Below are positions 24,908 through 33,947 of a stretch of DNA of 40,319 bases, piece by piece (position 1 is the first letter of the stretch; every line of letters starts with the position of its first letter). Both the position numbers and the translations under genes were made by a program. Below the pieces are notes generated by a model, which saw only the letters and a list, made by a program, of their open reading frames with translations, did no database searches and had not been told where the DNA came from. Location of the stretch: the NCBI GenBank assembly GCA_900322135.1, contig ONYP01000008.1, positions 1 to 40,319 of the forward strand, written 5' to 3'. The stretch comes from an uncultured Prevotellaceae bacterium. GTDB taxonomy: Bacteria; Bacteroidota; Bacteroidia; Bacteroidales; Muribaculaceae.

Positions 24908-27163
24908 TTATCTGCTGAATGAGTAGGGGAGGTCGCTCCTGTTGGTTCCACGGTGGTGGTTGGCGTTGTCGCCTGTCGTGAACAGGATATTGCAACCGCG
25001 TGTCAACTGCTCGTGTTCGAGATGGTTGCGGGTGTAGTTCTTGCCGTCCACTTTCATCGACTGGATGTAGCAGCCTTTGCCTTCACGGCAGATAGTGACC
25101 TGCTTGCCGTTCTCGAGGTTCAGGGTCACCTTGTCGAAGTAGGGGGCACCTATCACATACTGGTTGCTGCCGGGGCACACGGGATAAAAGCCCAGTGCCG
25201 AGAACACATACCAGGCCGATGTCTGCCCGTTGTCCTCGTCGCCGCAGTAGCCGTCGGGGGTGGCACTGTAGAGGCGGTCCATTGCCTGATGAACCCAATA
25301 TTGGGCTTTCCACGGCTGGCCACCGTAGTTATACAGGTATATCATGTGCTGGACAGGCTGGTTGCCGTGGGCGTAGTTGCCCATGTTCATGATCTGCATC
25401 TCGCGTATCTCGTGGATGGTAAAGCCATAGTAGCTGTCGTCAAATACCGGTGGCACGGCAAACACCGAGTCCAGCATCTGGCAAAAAATACTCTTGCCGC
25501 CCATCAGGTCGATGAGCCCTTGCGGGTCGTGGAATACGCTCCAGGTGTAGTGCCAGCTGTTGCCCTCGGTAAACGCGTCGCCCCACTTGAGCGGGCTGAA
25601 GGGCGTCTGGAACTGGCCGTTATCGAGGCGGCCACGCATCAGTTTGGTCTCGTTGTCAAACACATTGCGGTAATTCCTGGCACGCTGGGCATAAATGTCG
25701 ATTTCGCTATCTGGCTTGCCCAATGCCTTGCCCAGACGGTAGATGCACCAGTCGTCATAGGCATACTCCAGTGTCCTGGCCACGCTCTCGTTGATGCCCA
25801 CATTATAGGGGATATACCCCAAGCGGTTGTAATACTCGTATCCCAGGCGGCCCGTGGACTTGACCTTGGGGTGAACGGCGTTGGCACCATGGGTGACGGC
25901 CTCCCATAATTTGTCGATGTCATAGCCTCGCAGGCCTTTAAGATAGGCGTCGGCAACAATCGATGCACTGTTGTTGCCCACCATGCAGTCGCGGTGCCCC
26001 GGACTGGCCCACTCGGGCAGGAAACCGCTCTCGAGGTAGGCGTTCACCAGTCCTTCCTGCATCCAGGCGCCCATCGTGGGATACATCAGGTCGACCAACG
26101 GGAACAAGGCGCGGAAGGTGTCCCAGAAGCCCGTGTCGGTAAACATCCGGCCGGGCAGCACCTTGCCGTTGTATGGACTGTAGTGAATGGGGTTGCCGTC
26201 GGCATCCAGTTCATACAGGCTGCGAGGGAACAGCACAGCGCGGTACAGGCAGCTGTAGAAGGTGCGCAGGTGGTCAATATCTTTGTCTTCGACATCGAGG
26301 CGGCCCAGCACCTCGTTCCAGCGGTTGCGGCTATTTGTCTTGACGGCTTCCAAATCGCCGTGTCCTAATTCCTTGAAGTTGCGTTCTGCCTGCTCAAGGC
26401 TGATGAATGATGAAGCGACACAGGCGGTGATTTGTTCGCCGCGCCGGGTGTCAAATGTCACGATGGCTCCCGCATGGTCGCAGGTGACTTGAGTGTGTCC
26501 CTGTCGCAGGGTGCTGTCTTCAACGGTGACATAGGTCTTGAAAGGCTTGCTGAACTCGATGATGAAGTAATTCTTGAAATTATCGGGCACACCACCGCTG
26601 TTACGCGTCGTGTAGCCCACGATACGGTGCTGGTCGGGAAGGATAGTGACTGCAGACCCCTTGTCAAAGGCATCTATAACGATGTTGGCATGGTCGGACT
26701 CGGGGAAGGTGAAGCGCAGGATGGCGGCCCGCTCAGTAGGTGCCACCTCGGCAGTCACGTCATAGTCGGCGAGATATACCTTATAATAATAAGGTGTGGC
26801 GGTCTCGGCCTTGTGTGAGAACCAGCTGGCACGCTCATTCTGGTCAAAGGTCGGCTCACCCACTGTGGGCATCAGCGAGAACTGGCCATAGTCGTTGATC
26901 CACGGACTGGGCTGATGTGTCTGCTTAAAACCGCGTATTTTATTGGCATCGTAGGTGTATTGCCAGCCGTCGCCATTTTTACCTGTCTGCGGCACCCAAA
27001 AGTTCATTCCCCACGGCATGCCAATCGCGGGGTAGGTGTTTCCGGTGGATAGTTGGAAGCTGGATTGGGTACCCATCAGTGGGTTGACATAGTCGACAGG
27101 TTCGGCGCTATTGACGACCGAAGACAACAGGCCGCAGATGGCCACGAACAGCAGTTTTTTCAT
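24908..27163 (-). CDS. GH92 alpha-1,2-mannosidase, exported
   Basis: 751 residues with signal peptide MKKLLFVAICGLLSSVVNSA. GH92 enzymes are calcium-dependent exo-alpha-mannosidases that invert the anomeric centre. The N-terminal beta-sandwich starts VDYVNPLMGTQSS; the (alpha/alpha)6 domain has TDTGFWDTFRALFPL, EGNSWHYTW and GDEDNGQTSAWYVFSALGFYP. By coordinate count, Glu533 (in EGNSW), Asp642 and Asp644 (in GDED) stand where I remember the catalytic residues of Bacteroides BT3990, and Trp88, His584 and Glu585 stand where I remember its alpha-1,2-specificity residues. That makes alpha-1,2-mannosidase likely. Second gene of a two-gene operon, 43 bases after the other GH92. No SusCD pair is in the window. 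Confidence 0.94.
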   Translation of the reverse strand: MKKLLFVAICGLLSSVVNSAEPVDYVNPLMGTQSSFQLSTGNTYPAIGMPWGMNFWVPQTGKNGDGWQYTYDANKIRGFKQTHQPSPWINDYGQFSLMPTVGEPTFDQNERASWFSHKAETATPYYYKVYLADYDVTAEVAPTERAAILRFTFPESDHANIVIDAFDKGSAVTILPDQHRIVGYTTRNSGGVPDNFKNYFIIEFSKPFKTYVTVEDSTLRQGHTQVTCDHAGAIVTFDTRRGEQITACVASSFISLEQAERNFKELGHGDLEAVKTNSRNRWNEVLGRLDVEDKDIDHLRTFYSCLYRAVLFPRSLYELDADGNPIHYSPYNGKVLPGRMFTDTGFWDTFRALFPLVDLMYPTMGAWMQEGLVNAYLESGFLPEWASPGHRDCMVGNNSASIVADAYLKGLRGYDIDKLWEAVTHGANAVHPKVKSTGRLGYEYYNRLGYIPYNVGINESVARTLEYAYDDWCIYRLGKALGKPDSEIDIYAQRARNYRNVFDNETKLMRGRLDNGQFQTPFSPLKWGDAFTEGNSWHYTWSVFHDPQGLIDLMGGKSIFCQMLDSVFAVPPVFDDSYYGFTIHEIREMQIMNMGNYAHGNQPVQHMIYLYNYGGQPWKAQYWVHQAMDRLYSATPDGYCGDEDNGQTSAWYVFSALGFYPVCPGSNQYVIGAPYFDKVTLNLENGKQVTICREGKGCYIQSMKVDGKNYTRNHLEHEQLTRGCNILFTTGDNANHHRGTNRSDLPYSFSR

Positions 27164-27206
27164 TACTTCTTCAGTTTTAATTGATGACTAATGACTCCAG
27201 GCCGAA

Positions 27207-29375
27207 TTACGGTCGGTTTTTCTTTTTAGTTCCCCACTTGCTGGGCTTGGGCCCCATCGTCAGGATGAGTGTGCCGCCGGCAACGATGTCGCGATAGTCG
27301 ATATAACTCTTGTCGTAACGCTTGCCGTTGAGCGTTGCGCTCTGTACATAGATGTTCTCGTCGCTGTTGTTCACTGCCTTGACAGTGAAAGTGTTGCCGT
27401 CACCAACATTGATTTGTGCCTCGTCAAACAACGGTGAGCCGATAATGTATTTGCCGCCTGCGGGCTCCTCTTGATAGAGGCCGATGGCCGACAGGACATA
27501 CCATGCCGACATCTGGCCCACATCCTCGTTGCCCGACAAGCCGTCGAGGCCGTTGCGGTATTGCTCACGCAGCACACGGCGGACGAGTTGGGCCGTTTTC
27601 CACGGCTGTCCCACATAGTTGTACATATAAATGATGTGATGGCTGGGCTCGTTGCCGTGGGCATACTGGCCGATAAGGCCAGATACATCGGGTGATGCTT
27701 CTTCACCCATGTCACCCTCGACGATGAACAACGAGTCGAGTTTCGCGATAAACGGCTTCTCGCCACCGAACAGGTCAACCAGGCCGTGCACATCGTGGGG
27801 CACCAGCCAGGTATATTGCCAAGCGTTGCCCTCGCAGTAGTCGTCGTTGCGGTGCTTGGTCGACAGCGGGTCAAATTCAGCCAGGTCACGGAAATTCCCG
27901 TTTGAGTCCTTACCGCGCATGAAACGGGTCTGCTTGTCAAAGTAATGTTGATAAGACTTGCTGCGCATGTCAAAGTAGTTGTAGTTCTCCTTGTCGCCGA
28001 CAGTTTGTGCCACGCGGGCGATGCACCAGTCGGCGAGGGCATATTCCAGACCGCGTGCCACCGTTTCCTTGTCGGGCTCGAGGTCAAAGGGAATGTATCC
28101 GTATTGTTTCAACAATCCCATCGACCGCTCGTCGAGCATCGCGCTGGTGGTCATTGCCTTGAGAGCAGCCTGCGGGTTCACATCAAAACCTTTCAGCACC
28201 AGGTCAGCCAGCACGGGCACACCGGGATTGCCCACCATGCAGTCGGTTTCGTTGCCCATCAGGTGCCACACCGGCAATTTGCCCTGCTGTTCAAAGATAT
28301 GCAGGAATGTCTGGGCGATATCCCGCTGTTTTTCGCGGTGGATGAGCGTCTGCAACGGGTGGGCGGCACGATAGGTGTCCCAAAGCGATAGGGTGGTGTA
28401 GTTGGTGAAATCGCCCTGATGCACCTTGCCGTCGGCGCCACGGTACTGCCCGTTCACATCACAGAAGACCGACGGAGCCACCATCGTGTGGTACAATGCG
28501 GTGTAGAACACCGTGGCTTCATCCGGGTCATCGGTGTAAATGTCGATTTTTCCCAATTCGTCACACCATGCGCCATCAGCCCTTTCGGCAATTTCATCAA
28601 AGTTCCAGTCCGGGTTTTCGGCTGTCAAATTGGCAATGGCATTCTCGATGCTCACTGCCGAAAGGCCCGTCTTGACCAACAGTGGCCCACCGGTATTGGA
28701 TGCGGTGATGAGTCCCGTGGTGTCACCATTCAGTTTTTCTAATGTGACATCCTGCTGGAAATCCATGACGAAGAAGACTTTCTGGTCCCTTGCCCAACCC
28801 GATGAATAGCGGTAGCCGACAATCTGTCGGGGTGACCTCTGCTGCATCATCATCTGTTTAGGCGTGTCCCAGCCGATGCCCTGACCCAGGTCGAGCCGCA
28901 ACAGGCAGGTCGCTTGCCCGGGTGCAAAGGTATAACGGTGCATTCCCGTTCGCAGGGTTGCCGTCAGTTCTACGGTGACATAGGGGTTGCCGCGCTTACG
29001 CAAGGTCACCGCATAATATCCGGGCCTGTAGGTCTCGTCATCGTGGCTGAAAATGACTTCTTGCTGCTCCCGGCTGGTCACCGGCAACAATGCGATGTCG
29101 CCCAGGTCGCCGATGCCCGTTCCGCTCAAGTGCTGGTGGCCGAAACCGATGAGCACACTGTCGCTGTCGTGGTAGCCCGAGCACCAGTCCCAGCCTCGAG
29201 TGGGTTCGGTCGGTCCCAGTTGCACATAGCCAAAAGGCACATTGGCCCCAAGAAAGACATGTCCATGCCCACCGGTGCCGATGCGCGGGTTTACATAAAA
29301 TGTGGTGGCATTGTCAGCAGCCAATCCTGCCACTGCAGCACACAGAGTGATGAGGGCAGATAATAATCTTCTCAT
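27207..29375 (-). CDS. GH92 alpha-mannosidase, exported, specificity different from its neighbour
   Basis: 722 residues with signal peptide MRRLLSALITLCAAVAGLA. Typical GH92 motifs: YVNPRIGTGGHGHVFLGANVPFG, FGHQHLSGTGIGDLGD, SLWDTYRAAHPLQTL, EGNAWQYTWLVPHD (Glu515 as likely acid), YAHGNEPSHHI and GNEDVGQMSAWYVLSAIG (Asp618). In place of the neighbour's Trp88 region it has HLSGTG, and it lacks the His-Glu pair (here SGLIGQYAHGNEP), so alpha-1,2 specificity is not expected; the preferred linkage cannot be read from sequence. The first Asp of the D-x-D motif is Asn here. First gene of the pair, behind a -7 box. Confidence 0.92.
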   Translation of the reverse strand: MRRLLSALITLCAAVAGLAADNATTFYVNPRIGTGGHGHVFLGANVPFGYVQLGPTEPTRGWDWCSGYHDSDSVLIGFGHQHLSGTGIGDLGDIALLPVTSREQQEVIFSHDDETYRPGYYAVTLRKRGNPYVTVELTATLRTGMHRYTFAPGQATCLLRLDLGQGIGWDTPKQMMMQQRSPRQIVGYRYSSGWARDQKVFFVMDFQQDVTLEKLNGDTTGLITASNTGGPLLVKTGLSAVSIENAIANLTAENPDWNFDEIAERADGAWCDELGKIDIYTDDPDEATVFYTALYHTMVAPSVFCDVNGQYRGADGKVHQGDFTNYTTLSLWDTYRAAHPLQTLIHREKQRDIAQTFLHIFEQQGKLPVWHLMGNETDCMVGNPGVPVLADLVLKGFDVNPQAALKAMTTSAMLDERSMGLLKQYGYIPFDLEPDKETVARGLEYALADWCIARVAQTVGDKENYNYFDMRSKSYQHYFDKQTRFMRGKDSNGNFRDLAEFDPLSTKHRNDDYCEGNAWQYTWLVPHDVHGLVDLFGGEKPFIAKLDSLFIVEGDMGEEASPDVSGLIGQYAHGNEPSHHIIYMYNYVGQPWKTAQLVRRVLREQYRNGLDGLSGNEDVGQMSAWYVLSAIGLYQEEPAGGKYIIGSPLFDEAQINVGDGNTFTVKAVNNSDENIYVQSATLNGKRYDKSYIDYRDIVAGGTLILTMGPKPSKWGTKKKNRP

Positions 29376-29403
29376 TTTATTTGTCTATATTGGTTTATGG
29401 TTG

Positions 29404-29411
29404 CAAATATA
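29404..29411 (-). promoter_or_regulatory. Probable -7 box of the GH92 operon
   Basis: Minus strand TATATTTG, 28 bases before the first GH92 start. The -33 element is poor. Confidence 0.55.
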
Positions 29412-29439
29412 GTGTATTCTTGCTAAAAAACTTGCATTG

Positions 29440-29473
29440 TTTGCCACTTGTTGTCAATAATTGATTAAATTTG
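29440..29473 (+). promoter_or_regulatory. Probable promoter of the S9 peptidase
   Basis: TTTG (29440-29443), a 22-base gap and TAAATTTG (29466-29473). Spacing is slightly long. Confidence 0.55.
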
Positions 29474-29531
29474 CGGGTTGAAACATCGCGAAAACCAAAT
29501 TTTAACTATAATACATTAACAGTACAACACT

Positions 29532-31739
29532 ATGAAATTTTTTAAGTTAGCAGCAATGTCGGTTGCGGTAATGGCTTTGTTGAGTTCGTCGACCTGCTCC
29601 AAGCAGGACACCTCTACTACAGGGCAGGGCACCGTGAGCGGCAAAACAGACGGTAAGATGGAAAAGCAAGCGTTCACTCCTGAGTTTCTCAATCAGTTGG
29701 GCCGCGTAGGTGGTCCTCAGGTGTCGCCCGACGGCAAGAAGATTCTGTACGGCGTGACCTATTATGACATCACCACCAACAAGGGCAACTGCGACCTGTG
29801 GGTGATGGACATCGATGGCCAGAATGCGCGTCAGATCACCAACACGCCCAAGAGCGAGAGCAACTATGTGTGGATTGACGGCGGCAATAAGATTGCCTTT
29901 ATCTACACCGAGGATGGAGAGGCCAAGTCGCCGCAGTTGTGGACGATGAACGCTGACGGTGGCGGCCGCAACTGCGTGAGCAATGTGGAGAACGGTATCG
30001 AGGGCTTTGTGTTCTCGCCCGACGAGAAGCGCGTGGTGATGATTACCCAGGTGAAGTATGGCAAGACTGCTCAGGACATGTATCCTGACCTGGAGCATAC
30101 CACGGGCAAGGTCTATGACGACATGATGTACAAGCATTGGGACGAGTGGGTGACCACGATTCCTCATCCCATCGTGGCTGACTTTGACGGCAGCAAGGCT
30201 GGCAACCTGAAGGATGTGCTCGAGGGTGAGCCTTTTGAGTCGCCGATGAAGCCTTGGGGCGGCATTGAGTCGCTGGCTTGGACCCCCGACAGCAAGAACC
30301 TGGTGTATGTTTGCCGCAAGAAGACCGGTAAGGACTATGCGTTCTCGACCAACAGTGACCTGTACAAGTACAATCTTGAGACCGGCAAGACCGAAAACCT
30401 GACTCAGGGCATGATGGGTTATGACACTTATCCCATCATCAACAGCAAGGGTGAGATGGCATGGCTGTCGATGGAGCATGACGGCTATGAGGCCGACAAG
30501 AACCGCATCTTCTTTATGGGTGCCGACGGCAACAAGGTGGACTTGACTGCCGAGTGGGACTACAGCGTTGATGACATCGCCTGGTCGCCCGACGAGAAGG
30601 CCATCTATTTCATCTGCCCGTTCCAGGGCGTGCAGCCCATCTTCCGCATGGATGTTGCAACCCACAAGGTTGACACCATCTCGATGGGCGTGTGTGACTT
30701 CAACAGCATGGCATTTGTGGGCAACGATACCGTTATTGCCTGCCGCCAGAGCTACCAGACGCCTAACGAGATCTTCAGCATCCAGATGGGCAAGGAGCCC
30801 GTGCAGTTGACCCATGTCAATGACGAGATGTTGGCTACGGTTGACCCCATCGGCATTGAGAAGAAGATGATTCCCACTACCGACGGCAAACTGATGACCA
30901 CCTGGGTATGCTACCCGCCCAACTTCGATCCCAACAAGAAGTATCCCGCTATCCTCTTCTGTGAGGGCGGTCCCCAGTCGCCTGTGAGCCAGTTCTGGAG
31001 TTATCGCTGGAACATGCGCATCATGGCCAGCAACGGCTATATCGTGATTCTGCCCAACCGTCGTGGCCTGCCCGGCTTCGGCACCGAGTGGAATGCACAG
31101 ATCAGTGGCGATTATGGTGGCCAGAACATGCGTGACTACCTGAGCGCTGTGGATTACATGAAGAAGGAGCCCTATATCGACGGTGAACACATCGGTGCCG
31201 TGGGCGCCAGCTACGGTGGCTACTCGGTTTACTTCCTTGCCGGTAACCATAACAAGCGCTTTGCCTGCTTCCTGGCACATGCTGGTATCTTCAACCTCGA
31301 GGCCCAGTACCTGGAGACCGAGGAGATGTGGTTCGTGCAGTGGGATCTGGGCGGCGCGTTCTGGGAGAAGGGCAATGCTACTGCTCAGCGTTCCTACACC
31401 CAGGCCAACCCCAAGAACTATGTTCAGAACTGGGATACCCCCATCATGTGCACTGCCGGTGAACTTGACTACCGCATCGTCTTCACCCAGGCTTGTCAGG
31501 CATTCAACGCTGCCAAGATCAAGGGTCTGCCCGCACGCCTGCTGCTCTTCCCCGACGAGAACCACTGGATTCTCAAGCCCCAGAACAGCATCCTGTGGCA
31601 GCGTGAGTTCTTCAAGTGGATGGACACTTGGCTGAAGCCCGACAGCGAGGCTGCCAAGCAGTACAAGGCTCAGCAGGACTCCATCAACGCCGCTAAGGCC
31701 GCTGCTGCTCCTGCTGCCCCTGCGACCGAGAAGAAATAA
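29532..31739 (+). CDS. S9 family serine peptidase (DPP5/acylaminoacyl-peptidase-like), exported
   Basis: 735 residues. N-terminal export signal MKFFKLAAMSVAVMALLSSSTC; the Cys may be lipidated although the lipobox is imperfect. A seven-bladed beta-propeller region (about 50-430; repeated SPDGKKI, SPDEKR, TPDSKN, SPDEKA blades) is followed by an alpha/beta-hydrolase domain. The catalytic triad is S560 in GASYGGY, D646 in GELDYRI and H678 in DENHWI. The spacing is close to that of Porphyromonas DPP5-type enzymes, which cleave dipeptides from peptides in the periplasm. The tail is low complexity (Ala/Pro/Lys). Codon use is strongly biased, suggesting high expression. A hairpin terminator follows. 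Confidence 0.93.
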   Translation: MKFFKLAAMSVAVMALLSSSTCSKQDTSTTGQGTVSGKTDGKMEKQAFTPEFLNQLGRVGGPQVSPDGKKILYGVTYYDITTNKGNCDLWVMDIDGQNARQITNTPKSESNYVWIDGGNKIAFIYTEDGEAKSPQLWTMNADGGGRNCVSNVENGIEGFVFSPDEKRVVMITQVKYGKTAQDMYPDLEHTTGKVYDDMMYKHWDEWVTTIPHPIVADFDGSKAGNLKDVLEGEPFESPMKPWGGIESLAWTPDSKNLVYVCRKKTGKDYAFSTNSDLYKYNLETGKTENLTQGMMGYDTYPIINSKGEMAWLSMEHDGYEADKNRIFFMGADGNKVDLTAEWDYSVDDIAWSPDEKAIYFICPFQGVQPIFRMDVATHKVDTISMGVCDFNSMAFVGNDTVIACRQSYQTPNEIFSIQMGKEPVQLTHVNDEMLATVDPIGIEKKMIPTTDGKLMTTWVCYPPNFDPNKKYPAILFCEGGPQSPVSQFWSYRWNMRIMASNGYIVILPNRRGLPGFGTEWNAQISGDYGGQNMRDYLSAVDYMKKEPYIDGEHIGAVGASYGGYSVYFLAGNHNKRFACFLAHAGIFNLEAQYLETEEMWFVQWDLGGAFWEKGNATAQRSYTQANPKNYVQNWDTPIMCTAGELDYRIVFTQACQAFNAAKIKGLPARLLLFPDENHWILKPQNSILWQREFFKWMDTWLKPDSEAAKQYKAQQDSINAAKAAAAPAAPATEKK

Positions 31740-31753
31740 TCTGATCACTTAAT

Positions 31754-31820
31754 GACGAATTACGCGAGTTACACCGATTGGCTTGAGCACGATGGGTAGG
31801 ATTCGCGTAATTCGTCTTTT
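31754..31820 (+). terminator. Long hairpin terminator or attenuator between S9 peptidase and DUF2284 gene
   Basis: GACGAATTACGCGA (31754-31767) is perfectly complementary to TCGCGTAATTCGTC (31803-31816), loop 35 bases, followed by TTTT. It ends only 15 bases before the DUF2284 start codon. Confidence 0.7.
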
Positions 31821-31835
31821 AAATACTTGAGTGGC

Positions 31836-32390
31836 ATGAGTTACACTGTGACCGGTAGAGAGGTGACCGTTGCTGCCGATGAGTTCATCAGCCGCTTTCG
31901 TGATGTGGAGCGCATCAGGCAGTTTTGTCTGCAATGTCCCGGTTATGGCAAGGTGTGGAGTTGTCCGCCGTTTGACTTTGACCCGCGCGATTGCAGCGAC
32001 GGCTTCACGACCGTGAAGTTTATGGGCACCGTCATCGAGTTCGATGAGCCCACGCGCCGGGCGTGCAAGTCACCCGAGGATGCCGTCGGCGTCGGGCGCC
32101 AAGCGATGGAGGAGGTATGGCAAACGCTCTTGCCGCGCTTGTATGAGATGGAAAGCCAGGTGCCAGGGAGCCGCTGCTTCACCTTCCGCTGCTCGTTGTG
32201 TCCCGAGGGATGCACCCGCCCCGAGGGCAAGCCTTGCCGGCAGCCCGACAGGATGCGCCACTCGCTGGAGTCCGTCGGCTTTGACATCACAGCGGCAGCC
32301 CGCGAGTTGCTCGACATCAGCCTCGACTGGAGTGCCGATGGCTCCTTGAGCAAGACCATTACCCTGCTCACAGCCCTTTTCTACCCATAA
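31836..32390 (+). CDS. DUF2284 family predicted metal-binding protein
   Basis: 184 residues from ATG 31836; an in-frame TTG three codons upstream is less likely. Cysteine motifs of DUF2284 are visible: CLQCPGYGKVWSCPPF (residues about 29-44) and CSLCPEGCTRPEGKPCRQPDRMRHS. The family is thought to bind a metal or iron-sulfur cluster through these residues; its reaction is unknown. Cytosolic, no signal peptide. It sits directly behind a terminator-like hairpin with no separate promoter seen, so expression may depend on read-through from the S9 gene. Confidence 0.85.
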   Translation: MSYTVTGREVTVAADEFISRFRDVERIRQFCLQCPGYGKVWSCPPFDFDPRDCSDGFTTVKFMGTVIEFDEPTRRACKSPEDAVGVGRQAMEEVWQTLLPRLYEMESQVPGSRCFTFRCSLCPEGCTRPEGKPCRQPDRMRHSLESVGFDITAAARELLDISLDWSADGSLSKTITLLTALFYP

Positions 32391-32484
32391 AGAGATTTGT
32401 CAAAGTCAGTAACCCAGACATTATACTTTGGATAATTACTATAAGTTCTGTTGCATTTTTAATGCGATAATTAGTGAATAGTCA

Positions 32485-32492
32485 TATCTTTG
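32485..32492 (+). promoter_or_regulatory. Probable -7 box of the gene at 32513
   Basis: TATCTTTG, 20 bases before the ATG. No clear -33 element. Confidence 0.6.
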
Positions 32493-32512
32493 CGACATAA
32501 AAGGATAACTAT

Positions 32513-33355
32513 ATGAGACACATCTTTTCAATCTTTTTTCTTCTTTGCATCGGCATGATTGCCGATGCCCAAGTGGCAGAATTTGACTCGGCCTCTTATG
32601 CTTTAGGGGATGTTACTATCCGCTCGATGAAGGAAAGCCCTGACTCCGTTTCTCCGGGATATGAGTTAACCGAGACCGAGTTGGCAGAGTTCATCCGTGG
32701 ATTTGAAGAGAATCTGCCTTTCATGAAGTATTCTCAGGATTCCATAAAGAATCTTTCTTTTAGCCTGGGGGCGATGCAAGGAATATTTTTCATTGATGGA
32801 ACCAATTCATTTGAAGAACTTGTTCCATATGATTGTATCTATGACGGTCTGATGAAAATCGTTAACCATCAGTTGACCCTACCCCAAGACACTGTCAGTA
32901 TTATGGAATACATGAAAAATCTGCCCGGGGATACGGATCCTTTCGAACTGCCAGAAGCGGAAAAATGCAGGTTTTTCACTGGTTATGGTGTCATGAAAGG
33001 ATTCCAGCCGGGATTACAGGAATACATTCATGAGATGACAGACAAGAGCCAGGATGAAGCACCTGCCGATTATGAGTCCTATGCTGCAGGTTTCGCGATG
33101 ATGATGAAAAACAAGTCGCTCACCCCTACGGGAGAATCAGAACTTAGCGCCTATGAAAAGGGGGTCGATATCGGTTTATCTATCATCCAGCCATTGCCGT
33201 TTCATTTTGTAGAAGCGGATTTCATCGACGGCTGCCGTGCAGGAGCGGGTTTCGATGAACGCAAAATGACAGTGGAGGAGTCAGACCGGATTTATTCAAC
33301 GCTTTTTCCAACTGACAGCGAAGAGGCGATAGTAGAGGAGGGGCCGATAGACTGA
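32513..33355 (+). CDS. Secreted protein of unknown function with FKBP-N-like segments
   Basis: 280 residues with signal peptide MRHIFSIFFLLCIGMIADAQ. The mature part is acidic and helical. Segments such as DSASYALGDVTIRS with LAEFIRGFEENLP, and AYEKGVDIGLSI with EADFIDGCRAGA, recall the dimerisation domain that precedes FKBP-type prolyl isomerases (SYALG...F..G), seemingly in two or three copies. No catalytic FKBP domain is present, so a chaperone-like role is only a guess. The last residues are acidic (EEAIVEEGPID). Converges with the DUF486 gene, with only seven bases between the ends. Confidence 0.65.
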   Translation: MRHIFSIFFLLCIGMIADAQVAEFDSASYALGDVTIRSMKESPDSVSPGYELTETELAEFIRGFEENLPFMKYSQDSIKNLSFSLGAMQGIFFIDGTNSFEELVPYDCIYDGLMKIVNHQLTLPQDTVSIMEYMKNLPGDTDPFELPEAEKCRFFTGYGVMKGFQPGLQEYIHEMTDKSQDEAPADYESYAAGFAMMMKNKSLTPTGESELSAYEKGVDIGLSIIQPLPFHFVEADFIDGCRAGAGFDERKMTVEESDRIYSTLFPTDSEEAIVEEGPID

Positions 33356-33362
33356 GCCGGGA

Positions 33363-33734
33363 TTATTTGTAGAAGACAAAGTAGACGGCCATCACCAGGC
33401 ATACCGCTGCCGCCAGGTGGTTCCACCTGAGCGTCTCGCCGTTGAAGAACACGGTGACAAAGACGGTGAACACCGTGAGCGAGACCACTTCCTGGATGAC
33501 CTTGAGCTGCATGATGTTGAACGGCCCGCCGTTGCCGTCAAAGCCGATACGGTTGGCAGGAACCTGGCAGGAGTATTCGGGCAGGGCCAGCATCCACGAC
33601 AGGAAGATGATGACATAGAGCGGCGTGTGGTCCGAGAATATCTTGAGCTGCTGCAGTTTCAGGTGACCATACCATGCAAAGGTCATGAAGACATTGGAAA
33701 CTACGAGCAATGCTATCGTGTAAAAGAGTTTCAT
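33363..33734 (-). CDS. DUF486 (DMT superfamily) membrane protein
   Basis: 123 residues with four hydrophobic helices (about 4-22, 37-52, 79-97, 104-122). The motifs FAWYGHLKL, LSWMLALPEYSCQVPANRIG and QLKVIQEVVSLTVFTVF are diagnostic of DUF486, a small relative of drug/metabolite transporters. The substrate is unknown. It has its own -7 box. Confidence 0.9.
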   Translation of the reverse strand: MKLFYTIALLVVSNVFMTFAWYGHLKLQQLKIFSDHTPLYVIIFLSWMLALPEYSCQVPANRIGFDGNGGPFNIMQLKVIQEVVSLTVFTVFVTVFFNGETLRWNHLAAAVCLVMAVYFVFYK

Positions 33735-33766
33735 ATGCTGTCAGCCGGTTTTCATTATCGAGCCTG

Positions 33767-33774
33767 CAAAATTA
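33767..33774 (-). promoter_or_regulatory. Probable -7 box of the DUF486 gene
   Basis: Minus strand TAATTTTG, 32 bases before the ATG. Confidence 0.5.
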
Positions 33775-33930
33775 CTCATATATTTTTAAACCTGCAGGAT
33801 GAACGGCGTTTTTTAATCGCTCAAGCGGTCATTTACACATCTGGCGGCAACATGGCCGATTGTGGCTGATGGGCGCTTGATGATCTGTAATCAGGCTTGA
33901 CTGGGCTGGTATTTTGTTCCAAAAAACACC

Positions 33931-33938
33931 TATCTTTG
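33931..33938 (+). promoter_or_regulatory. Probable -7 box of the AraC-type regulator
   Basis: TATCTTTG. Predicts transcription from about 33945, only 3 bases before the first ATG (33948) and 15 before the second (33960). Confidence 0.55.
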
Positions 33939-33947
33939 CATTGACTG

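Noticed and set aside
24908-29375. A polysaccharide utilisation locus
   Set aside because: No SusC/SusD homologue or dedicated sensor-regulator is adjacent; only the two GH92 genes are present.
29547-31748. A 733-codon open frame antisense to the S9 peptidase gene
   Set aside because: Mirror of a gene with very biased codon use; the translation matches no family and the plus-strand protein has a clear catalytic triad.
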